From Portunus trituberculatus (Eukaryota > Arthropoda > Malacostraca > Decapoda > Portunidae), in assembly GCF_017591435.1 (NCBI RefSeq), contig NC_059297.1:18466690-18530689 (forward strand): a stretch of DNA of 64,000 nucleotides. The letters are read 5' to 3'. Positions 1-17,404 of the stretch are shown here, piece after piece. The translations under genes and the position numbers were made by a program. The notes below the pieces were generated by a model. That model was not told the origin of the DNA and ran no database searches. It was given only the letters and a program-made list of their open reading frames with translations. The first letter of the stretch is position 1; each line of letters begins with the position of its first letter.

Positions 1-596
1 CTCAAAATAAAAGCTAATAGAAAATCAAAAGAAAATACAATGCAAAGTAAGACAAATAAAAAGAATTCCAAAAATACTAAATAGTAATGGAAACAAAAGG
101 AGAATGGAAAATGTAAAACTATGTGATGAAAAAGAGAGGAAGGAAGTGGAGAGAGAGAAAAAAACAAACATTATAATCAAACACCATGACGCGATTATCA
201 CGCTTCACTTCAAGACATTCAGGATCCGAAATGCAAATCACTCCAAATCTGAATTAATCACACATCCCCATCATAACACAACAAATACCCATTTCCATCC
301 ACGCCTCAGTAATATGCGTCGCAGTGTCTTGTCACGCTAGGAGGACCGTGGCGTGACCTGCCGGCCACGCTGAGGAATGGATGTGAGTGGGGAGCTTGGG
401 TAACATATGGATAATAATTAGGAGTAAAAGCAAGATAAAGTGGTCATAGGTAGGACACGTCAGGCGCCACACACATGCTAATGGGAACTTGTTATGTACT
501 GTATTTAGATGGTGGTGGTGGTGATGGTGGTGATGGTGGCAGTAATAGCAATGTGTGTAATACCCAAACAGCGATTATTATCAACAAGGAGAAATT

Positions 597-629
<33 letters not shown>

Positions 630-691
630 GGAATAAGAGTAGCAGTAACAACATAAATAAGCAGTTTTCCACAAGACCACAAGACTTTTCC
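1..691. other. AT-rich non-coding DNA
   Basis: No supported gene. It holds a (GGT)-rich stretch near 510-540 and (CAA)n at 598-629. Confidence 0.7.
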
Positions 692-769
692 AACATAAAG
701 GAGAGCAAGGATAAACGTATTAAAGTAATACAGTGATTGTTACGAGTGCAATCACTGGTATTTTTGGTG

Positions 770-814
<45 letters not shown>

Positions 815-1036
815 GAGGAGGACACAAGATAGGTAATGGCAGCGATGATGAGGAAGATGTAAAGAATAAAAGCAACAAAATATTAATATTGGAAAGGAAA
901 AATTTCCTTTTCATATTCTTTATTTGGTTTTATAACATTTTTCTTTTCAATAACAGATAACATAAAGGAGAGCAAGGATAAACGTATTAAAGTAATACAG
1001 TGATTGTTACGAGTGCAATCACTGGTATTTTTGGTG

Positions 1037-1079
<43 letters not shown>

Positions 1080-1223
1080 GAGGACACAAGATAGGTAATG
1101 GCAGCGATGATGAGGAAGATGTAAAGAATAAAAGCAACAAAAATATTAATATTGGAAAGGAAAAATTTCCTTTTCATATTCTTTATTTGGTTTTATAACA
1201 TTTTTCTTTTCAATAACAGATAA
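692..1223. repeat. Two-copy tandem duplication, ~265 bp unit
   Basis: Copy 1 (692-958) and copy 2 (959-1223) are nearly identical. Both start AACATAAAGGAGAGCAAGG, contain a (GA)n tract (772-811 and 1039-1076) and end AATAACAGATAA. The main difference is tract length and a few bases. Confidence 0.92.
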
Positions 1224-1623
1224 TAGAAAAATCATTATTACAACAACAACAACAACAACAACATCTACAACAACAACAACAGTACTACTACGTTATTGTC
1301 TTTCAATATTACTACTACTGTACACTCACTCAATAATCAAAATATTTTCTTTTCAGTTCACATATTACACATCGCAGCTTTATTATACACTGAACTTCAT
1401 TTTCATCATTAACATTCCACTACTAGCTACACGTTTTAAGAGGGATATTTTCCTTTCTTTAACTGAACGCCTGCCACAGCCCATCCTTAGCCAGGCCTCA
1501 CCCAGACTCCAATAGTCAAGGCTTCACAGCAACTAAACTATAGCCTCAAAATCCCTCGACTCCACCATTCTTATTCTTTTATTTATGTATTTATTCTTAT
1601 TTATTTGTTTGTGTGTGTGTGTG

Positions 1624-1664
<41 letters not shown>

Positions 1665-1710
1665 CTTGTGAAATGCAACAGGTATAGTCTATATCTTCTG
1701 GAGTGTCTCT

Positions 1711-1761
<51 letters not shown>

Positions 1762-1864
1762 CACGTAACAGTTCTTTCAATAATTGCTTCACATGGCCAA
1801 GTCAAGAACCGAGAATCGAACGAAACAGGATCCATCCATAGAAAACGATACGCCAATCAAAACA

Positions 1865-1918
<54 letters not shown>

Positions 1919-2352
1919 GAAGACTATGAATAAAATGAATACATCAAGTAGATTCATCTTTACCTTATTCATGGCGGCGTCTCACACGATGAATGGTGGT
2001 AGTTATAGTGGTAGCTGTGGTGGTTGCAGTAGACAGTTGTTGCAGTAGTTATAGTAGCAATAGGAGCGACAGTTGTCATCTACGGTTGTAATAGCAAACT
2101 TGCTTGTCTTTTTGTTCATAATCCACGTGATGGGAGTAATAGTAACTGTTGCAGTAGTTGTAGTTATGGTAGCAATGGTGGCAAAACTCTACCACCACTT
2201 TCCTCTCCTTCCCCATCGTCAACCAAACATCATCATCTTCACCACCATCACCACTGACATCAACACCACTACAGCCACACTGCGCACCACTGATATCACA
2301 GGCACTTGTTGAACTCAGCCCGCGCCACCAACACTGCGAGCATCACCACCAC

Positions 2353-2397
<45 letters not shown>

Positions 2398-3263
2398 ACA
2401 ACCGAAATTTACCAGTTACAGATCCCAAAGAAAATTTCCTTGAAGAATATTAATATACAAAAAGAAAAATACTAAGGGAAGGTAATAAAGGAAAAAATTA
2501 TAAAGCAACCAAAATATGATGCAGGAGGAGGATGAACTGAGATAAGCAAATATATAAATAAGACACTACTTTTTAGTTAATTCACTACGGCAATGCACAC
2601 CTTGCTAGTAATAGTGGTAGTAAGAGAAGTGGTAGAAGTAATCTGGCCACTGCAACTGAATCGTTCCCTCCCATGACCTTAAGGAAAGAAGAAAGGAGAA
2701 AAAAAAGAGAAAAAAAAAAAAAGGAGCTCAGGTGTGCAGGTCTGCTAATGAAGCGGCCACATGTAGGGCAATGCAGGTGAGCTTAAGAGGAGCAGGAGAG
2801 GAAGAAGAACATGTGAAGAAGAAGAGTGAATGGTGTATAACTTTTCCTCAGATCAGCCAAATATCTCGCTGCACTTTTAAACTTTTTTTTCCTTCTTCAG
2901 CAAACTTATTTTTATCTCTCGCACCACTTCAGGCCTCAAAAAGTGCGGTATTGCACGTGTCACCACTGTTAGGTAGACACATCCAAACACGTAATCGTAG
3001 AGACCCGTCCCACCTCTCTTCTCTCTCTCCAGTACGCACGAGGATGAGGGAGAACGAGAGGGATGGAGGGACAGGGAAAAAGAGAGGGGAAGAGAGAGAG
3101 GGAGAAGGTGCGATACACAACCTTCCTCTTCCACGTTCCAGCGAACACTGAGTTACGTGCGGTTGAGTCGGAGGCGCTGATGATGATAGTGGTGATGCCG
3201 TGATGGTAGTGGTGGTTTGTTTCTTCTTGTCAGTTTGTAGTGATAATTTCCAGCTGAAGGAGG
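1224..3263. other. Non-coding DNA with several GA/TC tracts
   Basis: (CAA)n 1240-1281; (GT)n(GA)n 1609-1662; (GA)n 1713-1759; (TC)n 1869-1913; trinucleotide-rich GTA/CAC DNA 1990-2340; (GA)n 2356-2393. No supported gene. Confidence 0.7.
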
Positions 3264-3584
3264 TTGTGTGTGTGTGTGTGTATGTGTGTGTGTATTCACT
3301 GTTTGATCTCTGTCTGTCTCTGACGAGACAGCCAGACGTTACCCTACGGAGCGAGCTCAGAGCTCATTATTTCCGATCTTGGGATAGGTCTGAGACCAGG
3401 CACACACCACACACCGGGACAACAAGGTCACAACTCCTCGATTTACATCCCGTACCTACTCACTGCTAGGTGAACAGGGGCTACACGTGAAAGGAGACAC
3501 ACCCAAATATCTCCACCCGGCCGGGGAATCGAACCCCGGTTATCTGGCTTGTGAAGCCAGCGCTCTAACCACTGAGCTACCGGG

Positions 3585-3586
<2 letters not shown>
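3264..3586 (-). mobile_element. tRNA-derived SINE copy A (family 1)
   Basis: Head at 3586-3515 reads as a tRNA-like cloverleaf (CCGGTAGCTCAGTGG A-box, GGTTCGATTCC B-box, anticodon loop TTCACAA, i.e. CAC). It is followed by a ~220-bp body also found at 12389, 20270 and 26714, ending in an interrupted (CA)n tail. The 5' side abuts an 84-bp (GT)n tract. Transcription would be from the internal pol III promoter. Confidence 0.88.

Positions 3587-3670
<84 letters not shown>
3587..3670. repeat. (GT)n microsatellite
   Basis: 84-bp GT tract abutting the tRNA-like head of SINE copy A. Confidence 0.97.
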
Positions 3671-3671
<1 letters not shown>

Positions 3672-3699
3672 CCTCGTCTCTCGTCCTCTCACATATTCT

Positions 3700-3766
<67 letters not shown>

Positions 3767-3876
3767 TCCAAGTTTTCCTATTATTCCTTTTCTTCATTAT
3801 TATTTTGGTCTCCTATTCGCTAATTTTCCACTCTCCTATGAATTTTTCGTTTTCTACTCTTTTCTATCTTACCTTC

Positions 3877-3953
<77 letters not shown>

Positions 3954-4277
3954 TCTTCTTCTTCTTCTTCTTCTTCTTCTTCTTCTTCTTCTCATCTTCA
4001 TCCTCCTCCTCCTCTTCCTCCTCCTCCTCGTCCTCCTTCTTTGCTTCTTCTTCCTCTTCCTCTTCCCGTTGATTCTTCTTTTTATTCGCGTTTTCGTTCA
4101 TGCTCTCTTGATCTCCTTCCTCCTCCTCCTCTTTTCTTTGCTTCCATTTCCTCAGCATTTCCTATTTCTTTCTTCTTACTCTTATTTTCTTCCCACATTG
4201 CTCTCCTTTGCACTATCCCTTCAGTACCTCCTTCAGCTCCTCCTCCTCCTACTCCTTCTTCTCTTCCTCCTCCTCGT

Positions 4278-4342
<65 letters not shown>

Positions 4343-4394
4343 GTTGCCCACTTACAGGTCTCCGATAATTCCAGGCCCCCTCAGTCACGTTCCG

Positions 4395-4444
<50 letters not shown>

Positions 4445-4461
4445 TTTTAGCTTCGTTTGGG

Positions 4462-4532
<71 letters not shown>
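3671..4532. repeat. Polypyrimidine/microsatellite cluster
   Basis: Consecutive tracts: (TC)n 3702-3760, (TC)n 3878-3948 merging into (TTC)n to 3991, TCC-rich DNA, (TC)n 4280-4338, (CA)n 4396-4442 and (GA)n 4463-4532. Long open frames here are translations of these repeats. Confidence 0.95.
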
Positions 4533-7588
<3,056 letters not shown>

Positions 7589-8537
7589 CTCTCAGGTGCT
7601 CAGTTCTTAACCTTTACCTGTAAATATTTCAATCCTCTCACTGGTGGTCCAAACAAATCTCATGCCATACAAAATCTGCACCATGCAAGGTTAACTGATT
7701 ATAAATAGAATATATAAGGGGGGCAAATAAAGATAAGTATACTCGTTCTTACATTACAATAATAACAAGACTTTAATTCATATCTTTTCACATAGTATAA
7801 TGCTAAAAGAATCAGAATATCATTTATTAACTTTTAAAACAGTAAAATGATTAACAAAAATTGTGTTGTTTCCAGGTATTGGTAGATAAAAGAATATTCA
7901 CAAGAAATCTCTACCTTCAGTCAATAAATTCTGAATATGTAAACACAACGTGCAATAAATGATAACTGTCGGTGATATATTCCCATCGTCAGGCTCCGTA
8001 ACACATAACCTTCTATTTTGCTCCCATTCCTATTCTGTTTGTCCTGTTTATGCGGGAGTTGAACCGTGCAGTCGCCCTTGATCGGGTCTGGAATACGAAA
8101 CAAAACAATATTGATAAGTGCAGACTGACACAATGCTCTTCCTTCGTATATTTTTATTTTCTTACTTTCTTCCTTCCACATAAGCTTGAAATATGTACAC
8201 TCTGCCTTCCTTATCTTCTTCATGCAACCAGGATGCCTTCAGAAAAATGTAGAACCATAACACATAAGTTTTCTTTTATTTTTTCATTTCCTTCCCTTTA
8301 CATTTCTATAGTTTAAATTTTGGCAAAGCTACATTTACTATCTCATTATTGATTTTACATTACAATGCTTTCAACTAAGGATCTATTATTTTGTTTTCAT
8401 TACTACACTGTTTGTTACTTCCTAAAGTATTTTTGGGAAAATATCTGTTTGTGTTTCCTTTCTTATTTTTATATAATAAAACCTTCAACTGTGATTTCCT
8501 GCCTTGTTATTCAATCGTTGTGCGATTTATACCTAAC

Positions 8538-8638
<101 letters not shown>

Positions 8639-10606
8639 TTTCTAACTTTCTAAATGATATCTTAATTTGTGTGTTCTCATCTTTTTTTTTTTTTTTTTTA
8701 GCTGTCACTACGTTTTCCGTCATCAACATGTAGTGTTTCATTGCATTAATATTAACTGTAAAGCTTGATTATTCCTTTTTCATATTTCCTTGTTTTCTCT
8801 TCCTCTCGATATTGATAATAGACCGTGAAGCGAGGAGGAGGAAGAGGAGAAGGAGGAGGAGGAGGAAAGGACGGAGAGAGCCAAGTCAGCCTGACCAACC
8901 CTAACTCAGTGATGGTGCTGAGGTAGGCGGAGAAAGAAGGAAGGTCGCCGTATGGAAGATCAACGGCGCGTAAAAACCTTTCTTTCCCACAACTTTATGG
9001 AACAGCAGCCGTGAATGAAGAGATGAAGGCTGAATATATCCTGTGAGCAACGCCTAGACATCGCCTTGAATATGCAGGAAAAAAAAAATTAAGGTGGAAA
9101 AGTAATGTTAAAGATGAGATGTTAACTTCCTGTAAGATTACGGCTTGGATTATGCTGATGAGGGAACGTAACAATGTCTGGAGGATTTCTTCTTTATATA
9201 AAGTATATACAGAGTTACGAAGACTAAAGACTTTGACATGAAGTGAATCTGCTGTTCTCACCTGCGACAAAACAAGCTGAAACTGCTTTCCTTTATGTTT
9301 AGCCAAGAATGCAGTCTATAATGACGTTAAGTCTATCTTAAGGAATCCAAATATCCTACGTTTTGACTAACACACCCAGCTATGCGGACCCAACTTATTT
9401 TGACTGCCACAAAGCGATACACGATCCATTATATTGCTACACCTCTCCTCCGACGTTCGTTGCACATTGAATCAAAACATAACTATGCCTAACAATAGAT
9501 TTCGTGTTGGTGACCGGTTCGATACTCTTGGAAAATATAAAAAAATCCACAAGGCGAGACACAAAAGCCAAGGTTATCGCAGTGAAGGGAGAATGAAGAT
9601 GAAGAGGCAAACACATGACGTACTATTGTATTCGTATGTTGGAACCATGACTAGACGCAGAAAAGAACGAGTAGATTTAATTAATTTTGACCATGCCTTT
9701 CGGGAGTAGGAAGTTAGTGGATATTTTTCCTTTGTTATTTCTCCTCCCCCTTTCACCCACCCTCCGCTCCCCACCTGCACTGTTCCTTGACACATAGAAA
9801 TTATAATCAAAATACCTTCCAAAAACCTCACTGGGACAGATTTATACCCAAGAGAAATTATCTATTTAGCATTATTTTTATATAACCTTATTAATTAATT
9901 AATAAATTAATGTGAAAAAGTTCTGCCAAAAAGTTTCAACATAGGCACACCACAGAAAAGAGAGAATAGAAAACTGAATTTATCTAAGCTACAAAACTAT
10001 TAAAGATAATATAATGTAAGAATATATAATGCAAAAATAAGTATCTAAAGAGTTATCGGTATACAAGGAGAAAAAAAATGTTTACCAGTGAATTGGTTAA
10101 GAGGAAACCACATCAATCATGAGATCAATCAACTTCTGACTACGACTTAAAGATTCAATAGCTCACAGTAGCTACTCGTATTTCTCGCGATATGGTGGAC
10201 GTGGGAATAAACAGCGCAAACGGCGACAAAGTAACCCCATAAAGATCAGTAAACATTAGTCTCGTTCCGCGACAGATGATGAGAACGATGCGCACTGATA
10301 AGGATGCTGGTTCTGGACTCCGCTTTATCACGGTTCGCGAGACAGATGACGCCAAAATAAGCCTAGTCTGCGTCACAACGTCACGTATTGGAGTAGTAAG
10401 TCACAGCCGCCGGTCACACACAGCTCATTCTTACGACCTGAGTCACACGTTTTGCTTTTTTCTTGTGTCTTGCATCTATTTGTTTACGATTTTCGTTGGT
10501 AGGTTCTGTGTGTCTGTTTGTCTCTCTGCTCCGTCTATTTGTCTTTCTGGCTGTTTGTCTGTTTCTGTCTGTTTCTCTGTCTATTTGAATGTTTGTCTAT
10601 GTGTCA

Positions 10607-10612
<6 letters not shown>

Positions 10613-10689
<77 letters not shown>

Positions 10690-10934
10690 AGTTAAGGAAA
10701 AGTCTGCAAGAGTTACTAGCGCTGTAGAAGTCTCGCCTGACCCTATGTGTGTGTGTGGAAGCTAAGGAAAGATGGGGAGAGGAGGCGGAAGGGGAATAAA
10801 AGGGTAGAAACGAGAGACAATAAAATAAAAATAAATATGAATGAGGAATACCAAGAGGGTACATGGGATCGATAGAGTAAGACGATTTGTCACCGAGAAA
10901 ATAATGACATGACAACCAATGATGATTATTACAC

Positions 10935-10989
<55 letters not shown>
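10613..10989. repeat. (TC)n and (GA)n pair
   Basis: (TC)n at 10613-10686 and (GA)n at 10938-10989, oppositely oriented and 250 bp apart. Confidence 0.95.
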
Positions 10990-10992
<3 letters not shown>

Positions 10993-11451
10993 CAGGAGGA
11001 GGAGCAGGAGGAGGAAAAGGAGGGAGGGAGTGCGGGAGGAGAGAAGGGGAGAAAAGGAGGAAGGACGAAAGAAAATAGAAAAAAGTAAGTACTTAAAAAG
11101 GAATAAAACAGAAGGACAAATGTAGTGAAAAAAAAAACATTGAATAGAAAATAAAAACAGAACACAAGAGAAAGAAAGAAAAAAAAGAAGAAACAATGAC
11201 AATAATTATAATGGCAGAAAATCACATAAAAGTAAATATCACCAGGAAATACGTGATCAGTGTAGGAAATAATTAAACCTGACAAAAAAAAAATAACATA
11301 CTAAGTTGGGAGAGCGTGTGGCCACCGCCTGCCGATTATTCTGTAGCAAGAGTGGCGCGGAGGGAAGGGATGTGAGAGCTCGGTAAATTGATTCAAGATT
11401 ACTTCTTCACGCTTTAACTGGGTCTGTTGGATCTCTAATTGTTTCTGCACG

Positions 11452-12071
11452 CTTGAGAAGTTGTATTAATTTACCTTCCATTCTTATCCATTTATTTATG
11501 TTCTTAATTAAATGTGAGGTTAAGAAAGATCATACATACAGGACAATCACAAGCACAGGGCATTATAATTGGTGAATCCTAATTACTTTCGCCAGCGTGA
11601 CAAAGTAAGAAATTCGACACAGCTGTAGATTATTGATTCCTGTTTTACTTTAGCCATTGGTTTTTGTCCTTGATTCAAGTGCAAAGTTAAGAAAAGTCAT
11701 ATATAAACAGTAGAAGTTAGTACCTCAGAGTAATAATTGCTACCATGACTAAAGAAAGAAATGTGACACAGATGGAACATATTCACTCTTTTTTTTTCTT
11801 TTATTAGTTAATCTATTACTTTGATTAAATAAAAGGTTGATAAATGAGACTGTATATGGGTGATGCAAGTTACGTGCCTGAGAATAAGTGTTATTATGTA
11901 GCGTAATTGTTGAAAATGGTACGCACAGCTTGAATTAATCGTGCCTCTACTTATATTCATTAATCCTTCTTAATCAAATACATGTTTAAAATAAATAGAG
12001 AGATGAACATAGTATAAATTCAGTGCTTCGAGACAGCAACAACTCCAGGTGTGACAAGTAAGAAATGCACA
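11452..12071. repeat. Degenerate tandem array, four units of 143-171 bp
   Basis: Units 11452-11622, 11623-11771, 11772-11928 and 11929-12071 share an order of short phrases: a start like CTTGAATTAAT, a TTGATTAAAT-like block, TTAAGAAAAGTCATATA-like, then AAGTAAGAAAT and ACACAG-like ends. No coding frame. It looks like an old local tandem or satellite-type array. Confidence 0.6.
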
Positions 12072-12348
12072 ATGGAGTGATTATCATAATGTTTTAGAAA
12101 AGGTGTAGGTAGGAAGCATTCAAGAAACTATAGAAAGAGGGCACCGTGAAGGAAGGGTTGGTAGTTATTATATTCAACTTCAAATCACAAGCTCGTACAT
12201 TTGTTTCCGAATCACATATATACCCTATTTTCCTATTCTTCAGTCAGTTTGCAATACTTTCTTCCTCCTTTACAAACTCATTTGATTGGTAGACTATTAT
12301 TAACTGGCAGATATCTTACTCCTCATATACATGGCATCTTCCTTTTGA

Positions 12349-12388
<40 letters not shown>

Positions 12389-12391
<3 letters not shown>

Positions 12392-12660
12392 AGCTCAGTG
12401 GTTAGAGCGATGGCTTCACAAGCCAGAGGACCGGAGTTCGATTCCTCGGCCGGGTGAAGATATTTGGGTGTGTCTCCTTTCACGTGTAGCCCCTGTTCAC
12501 CTAGCAGTGAGTAGGTACATGTAAATCGACCTTGTTGTCCCGGTGTGTGGTGTGTGCCTGGTCTCAGGCCTATCCGAAGATCCGAAACAATGAGCTCTGA
12601 GCTCGTTCCGTAGGGTAACGTCTGGCTGTCTCGTCAGAGACTGCAGCAGATCAAACAGTG

Positions 12661-12695
<35 letters not shown>
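12389..12695 (+). mobile_element. tRNA-derived SINE copy B (family 1)
   Basis: The tRNA-like head (12389 to about 12455) has A-box TAGCTCAGTGG and a B-box with one change (GAGTTCGATTCCTC), then the shared body to about 12662 and a (CA)16 tail. It is flanked on the 5' side by (CA)19. The acceptor strand pairing is degraded, so it is not a tRNA gene. Confidence 0.88.
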
Positions 12696-12696
<1 letters not shown>

Positions 12697-14029
12697 CCTT
12701 TGAGTTCACAGCTCAGTGAATCACTACACAACCCTATCTTCCTATAATAAGTTCCAAAACCATCTTAGATTTGTTTCTCTCTCGCGCCGAGCCAATGTCC
12801 CTCAGGCTACTCCAAGGGCGGCACTCAGCACGGAGCCTCGCCCCTCATCTCGCCCCACCGCAGGCCGATCTGGCAGCCCATTCAGACAATACACACCATA
12901 CTATCACACTATATATGACACAGAGGCGCACACCGAGAGACCATCACAAACTACGAAGCACATCCATCCTGCTTTGTCTCCTTGATGCCGTCCTGTAAGT
13001 GAGGTGACGGGAAAGACTGATTCATTTATTTCATCTAATGGCGCTTCAACAATAGGAGGGATGGAGGGAAGAATACCTGGTAGGGTACTGGAGGTAAAAA
13101 AACGAGGAGACACTAGTGACATTTCTATATACGTATATATATGACTTTTTTTCAGACACACAATCCCATGGTTTCTTCATCACTGCCTTTGGTTATACTG
13201 AATCATTGAATAACGAAATAATAAATTAGTATTTTCTTTCTCTGGAATCCCTTGTATCGTTCAGGCGAATTAAGCCTCACAATTCACATCCTCAAGTTTT
13301 GTGTACAGCAACCAGTATGACAAGCTGTATGTCAGCCGTGCAGACATGACACTAACACGAGATTCCCACCACGATGATACAGCATAACAGAGAGGCGTTC
13401 GTTCCACTAATACCCAAACAAGAACTTCTAATGGATATGAAACTGAGGAGTTCATAGTTACTTCTTTTCATATTTCAACGTCAGACGATGGACAGATAGA
13501 AACAAAAAAATCGCCGTGTGTTATTCATTCGCAAGATGGCAGTATGTGACAATGAGTTCTTAAATCTGCCACCAGACGGCAGAATAATCGCTAAGCTAAT
13601 TCGCAACGCTATATATCACTCTAGCTAACAGATGGCATGACAAACCGGTACACTGTCTGATTCACTAATTGACTGACTGACTGCCTAGCTAAAGAACCAA
13701 GAAAGAAATACGCTTGATAGATCATAAACTAACTAACCAGCAAGCAAACAAAGCAGTACTTCAAAACTTTAAATCAAAACACTCAGAATGAAGAAAAAGA
13801 TATATATGAAATATCAATAAAAATGAAAGAGAGACTATTTCAAGTCAGCATCTATGAGAAAGAAAGCATATCCTGTACATACCTGGAGCCATACTAATGA
13901 CCAAGCCACACCTGTCCATCGCTTACCTGTGGAAGAGAGCGGAGATTAATTTCTGAAGGGAGAGAGGAAGGAAGGGAGGCAGGAGTGATGGCAAGGAGGT
14001 AAGTACCGGTCTGTTTAGAGTTCGCGCGT

Positions 14030-14033
<4 letters not shown>
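12696..14033. other. Unassigned sequence
   Basis: Relatively GC-rich at 12780-12990 with an open frame on the + strand of no recognisable family; the remainder is plain sequence. No supported gene. Confidence 0.55.
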
Positions 14034-14443
<410 letters not shown>

Positions 14444-15406
14444 GGGGTAGCAATAATTGGTGTTGTTCTAGTCGTTGCCGTCACTAAAGGTGCAATCGTA
14501 GTAGCAAAAAAGTCTTGTTAGAAATAAACACACGTGCACGTATGTGTATTTAATGAACTTACAAACTTGGGAGGACTTGGGACAGAAATGTGGAGAAAAT
14601 AGAAGTCACCTAATCGAGCTGAGTGGTATTCAACGTCCAGAGAGAGAGAGAGAGAGAGAGTTGCTTGCGGGAGGAGAGTGGCGGCTTGATATAGCATTGT
14701 CCTGCCATCACGTTCAGAGTTGCTTCAGCACACAAGCAAGCTGCAAAGTGTTCCTGCTGCGATTGTATTACTGCCAACATCGAACTATTATATACGCAGA
14801 GAAGGGCAGCTCTATATCTCCCTCTTAAAATCTTACCTCTTAACTCTTACTCGCTTTCTCATGGTTTTTTTTCTTCCGTCTCTTAATACCTTCTCTTAAT
14901 CTTTTATAATTTTTATTTTACACATCTCTCTAAAGCGCCTCTTGACAACGATAAATAGTAACCAATGAGGAAATCAAGAACACCCACACCTTAACCCGTG
15001 TAGGAAAATAAGCATAAGACTTTTAAAATAAGACTGATAAAGATAATGAGTACGTTGAAATGTCTATACTGGAAGCTTATGGAGAATTACAATGGATGCA
15101 TTAAAATTTCAACCATGAAAACCTGTTATTAGATACAAAATTATGTGGAATTTGGAGCTATAAAGTGTGATTGAAGAGAGCAGGAGGAGAATGCGACAAT
15201 ATCTGCACTAACGGGCGAAATAAAGTGCAAGGGCATGGATATCTGATAGCTCACAGCTGTACTAGGGAAAGTGAAGGATACGTTAAGACGGCACACGCCC
15301 AATATAAGCCGAGTAAAGCAAATCAGGCAAGTCTTCGAAAAGTATTCCTGTTTAAAGATGACGAGGATTTTGAAGGCACGTAAGCCAAGAAAGGATATGT
15401 GATATT
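14444..15406. other. Unassigned sequence
   Basis: Contains a short imperfect palindrome around ACACGTGCACGTATGTGT (14530-14547) and (GA)n at 14641-14660. Nothing else recognised. Confidence 0.6.
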
Positions 15407-15790
15407 TAAAATGGATGCAAACTTTTCTCAGATTACAACGAAAGAGTAAGTTACAAAGAAAATATTAGTTGTTGTTTGAAGTCTGCATCCCTAAAACCAC
15501 ATTAATATGTATTAAAAAAAAAAGCAAACAAAAGGAGGCACAGAAGGCAAATTAGTAAAGTAAATGTGTTCCTCATTAAAATGGACGTCAACTTTGCTGA
15601 AATCAAGAGAAAAATAAGTTACAAAGAAAAGATTAGCTGTTGTCAGGATTCTGCATCTAAGAAGCCACATTAATATGCGAGAAAAGCACAGAGGGCAAGT
15701 TTGAAGAAAACAAGTTATTAAAATGAACATGAACTTTGATGAGCTGAAAAAAAGAGCTTTAAGTAAAAGTCTGGATGTTGTTTGATCATT
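15407..15790. repeat. Degenerate tandem array, 2.5 units of 142-170 bp
   Basis: Units begin TAAAATGGATGCAAACTTT (15407), TAAAATGGACGTCAACTTT (15577) and TAAAATGAACATGAACTTT (15719). The first two also share AAGTTACAAAGAAAA, TGTTGT, TCTGCATC and CCACATTAATATG. The third is cut off by the (CA)n tract at 15801. Confidence 0.75.
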
Positions 15791-15799
15791 ATTTTAACA

Positions 15800-16145
<346 letters not shown>

Positions 16146-16694
16146 ATCACATTCCTGAATTTACAAACCTAAAAAAAAAAAAAGGAAAAAAGAAATTTAT
16201 AGAAAAATATACATTGTTTGGTCTACACTTCTGAAACAACAAAGAAAGGCCCAAAACATGGTGATAAAGGCAGAAAACCGTGGAGAACAGAACCTACTTG
16301 CTAAGCTGAACTGCGAAGAACAGGATTGCTAGTTGGAATTCACAAGGTAGCTGCTTTACTTCATAAGCCCCACAATAACAGAAAGAAAGAAAGGAAGTAA
16401 CTTAATAACGTGTACCACTGATGGAGAAAAATGTACAAACTCATCAGGTATATTACAATAATTTACGAACATTAGACCGAAAGGTAATGTGGGAACACGA
16501 ATACATAAAAGATAAAGGGGAAATATAAGCAAGAGACAACCTCCCAATTCTTTTTTTTTTTTTCTAATACATTTGTTGTCAGGGAAAACTGCGTGCACCA
16601 GAAAATTGACGTATACAAATTTGATAAACCGTGTGGAGAAATAGCATTAAGGGAGAAGAGATCGTGAGCTGGATTTGTTAGAACTGTTAGGTAA

Positions 16695-16999
<305 letters not shown>

Positions 17000-17163
17000 A
17001 CTACTTTATCACGCGGGGTCGCCTCAATACCCGCCACCTCTCCACTTTTGATAACAACCAGCGTAACAAGAAGTAATGGCATCAACCCCGCACATCGCCA
17101 GGTGAGATAAAATACACCTGGACTGTAATAAATACTTGAGTCATTCACCTCTTCCTTCTCCAC

Positions 17164-17166
<3 letters not shown>

Positions 17167-17229
<63 letters not shown>
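17167..17229. repeat. (TC)n microsatellite
   Basis: TC tract; a further one is at 17988-18058. Confidence 0.96.
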
Positions 17230-17232
<3 letters not shown>

Positions 17233-17404
17233 CTTCACGCTCAACCCTCACTAACTTAGGCCTGTTTGGAATGTGTTTCTGTATGTTTGTCTGTCTGTCT
17301 GAATTGTGTTTCAGTCCAAGGCCTTCCAGAATTTTAGTTTATTTTCATTCTGTTTAGTTTTTGTATTGTTTATATCGTGTTCACTTTTATTGGTTTTATT
17401 TTTC

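Noticed and set aside
10155..10376. Short minus-strand frame in moderately GC-rich DNA
   Set aside because: No recognisable domain, no splice support, and an equally open frame on the other strand.
11452..12071. CRISPR array
   Set aside because: Repeats are long, degenerate and contiguous, without constant repeats and unique spacers; the genome is eukaryotic.
12716..12998. Two overlapping + strand frames in GC-richer DNA
   Set aside because: No family resemblance, no splice or start context, and adjacent to a SINE; not enough to call a gene.
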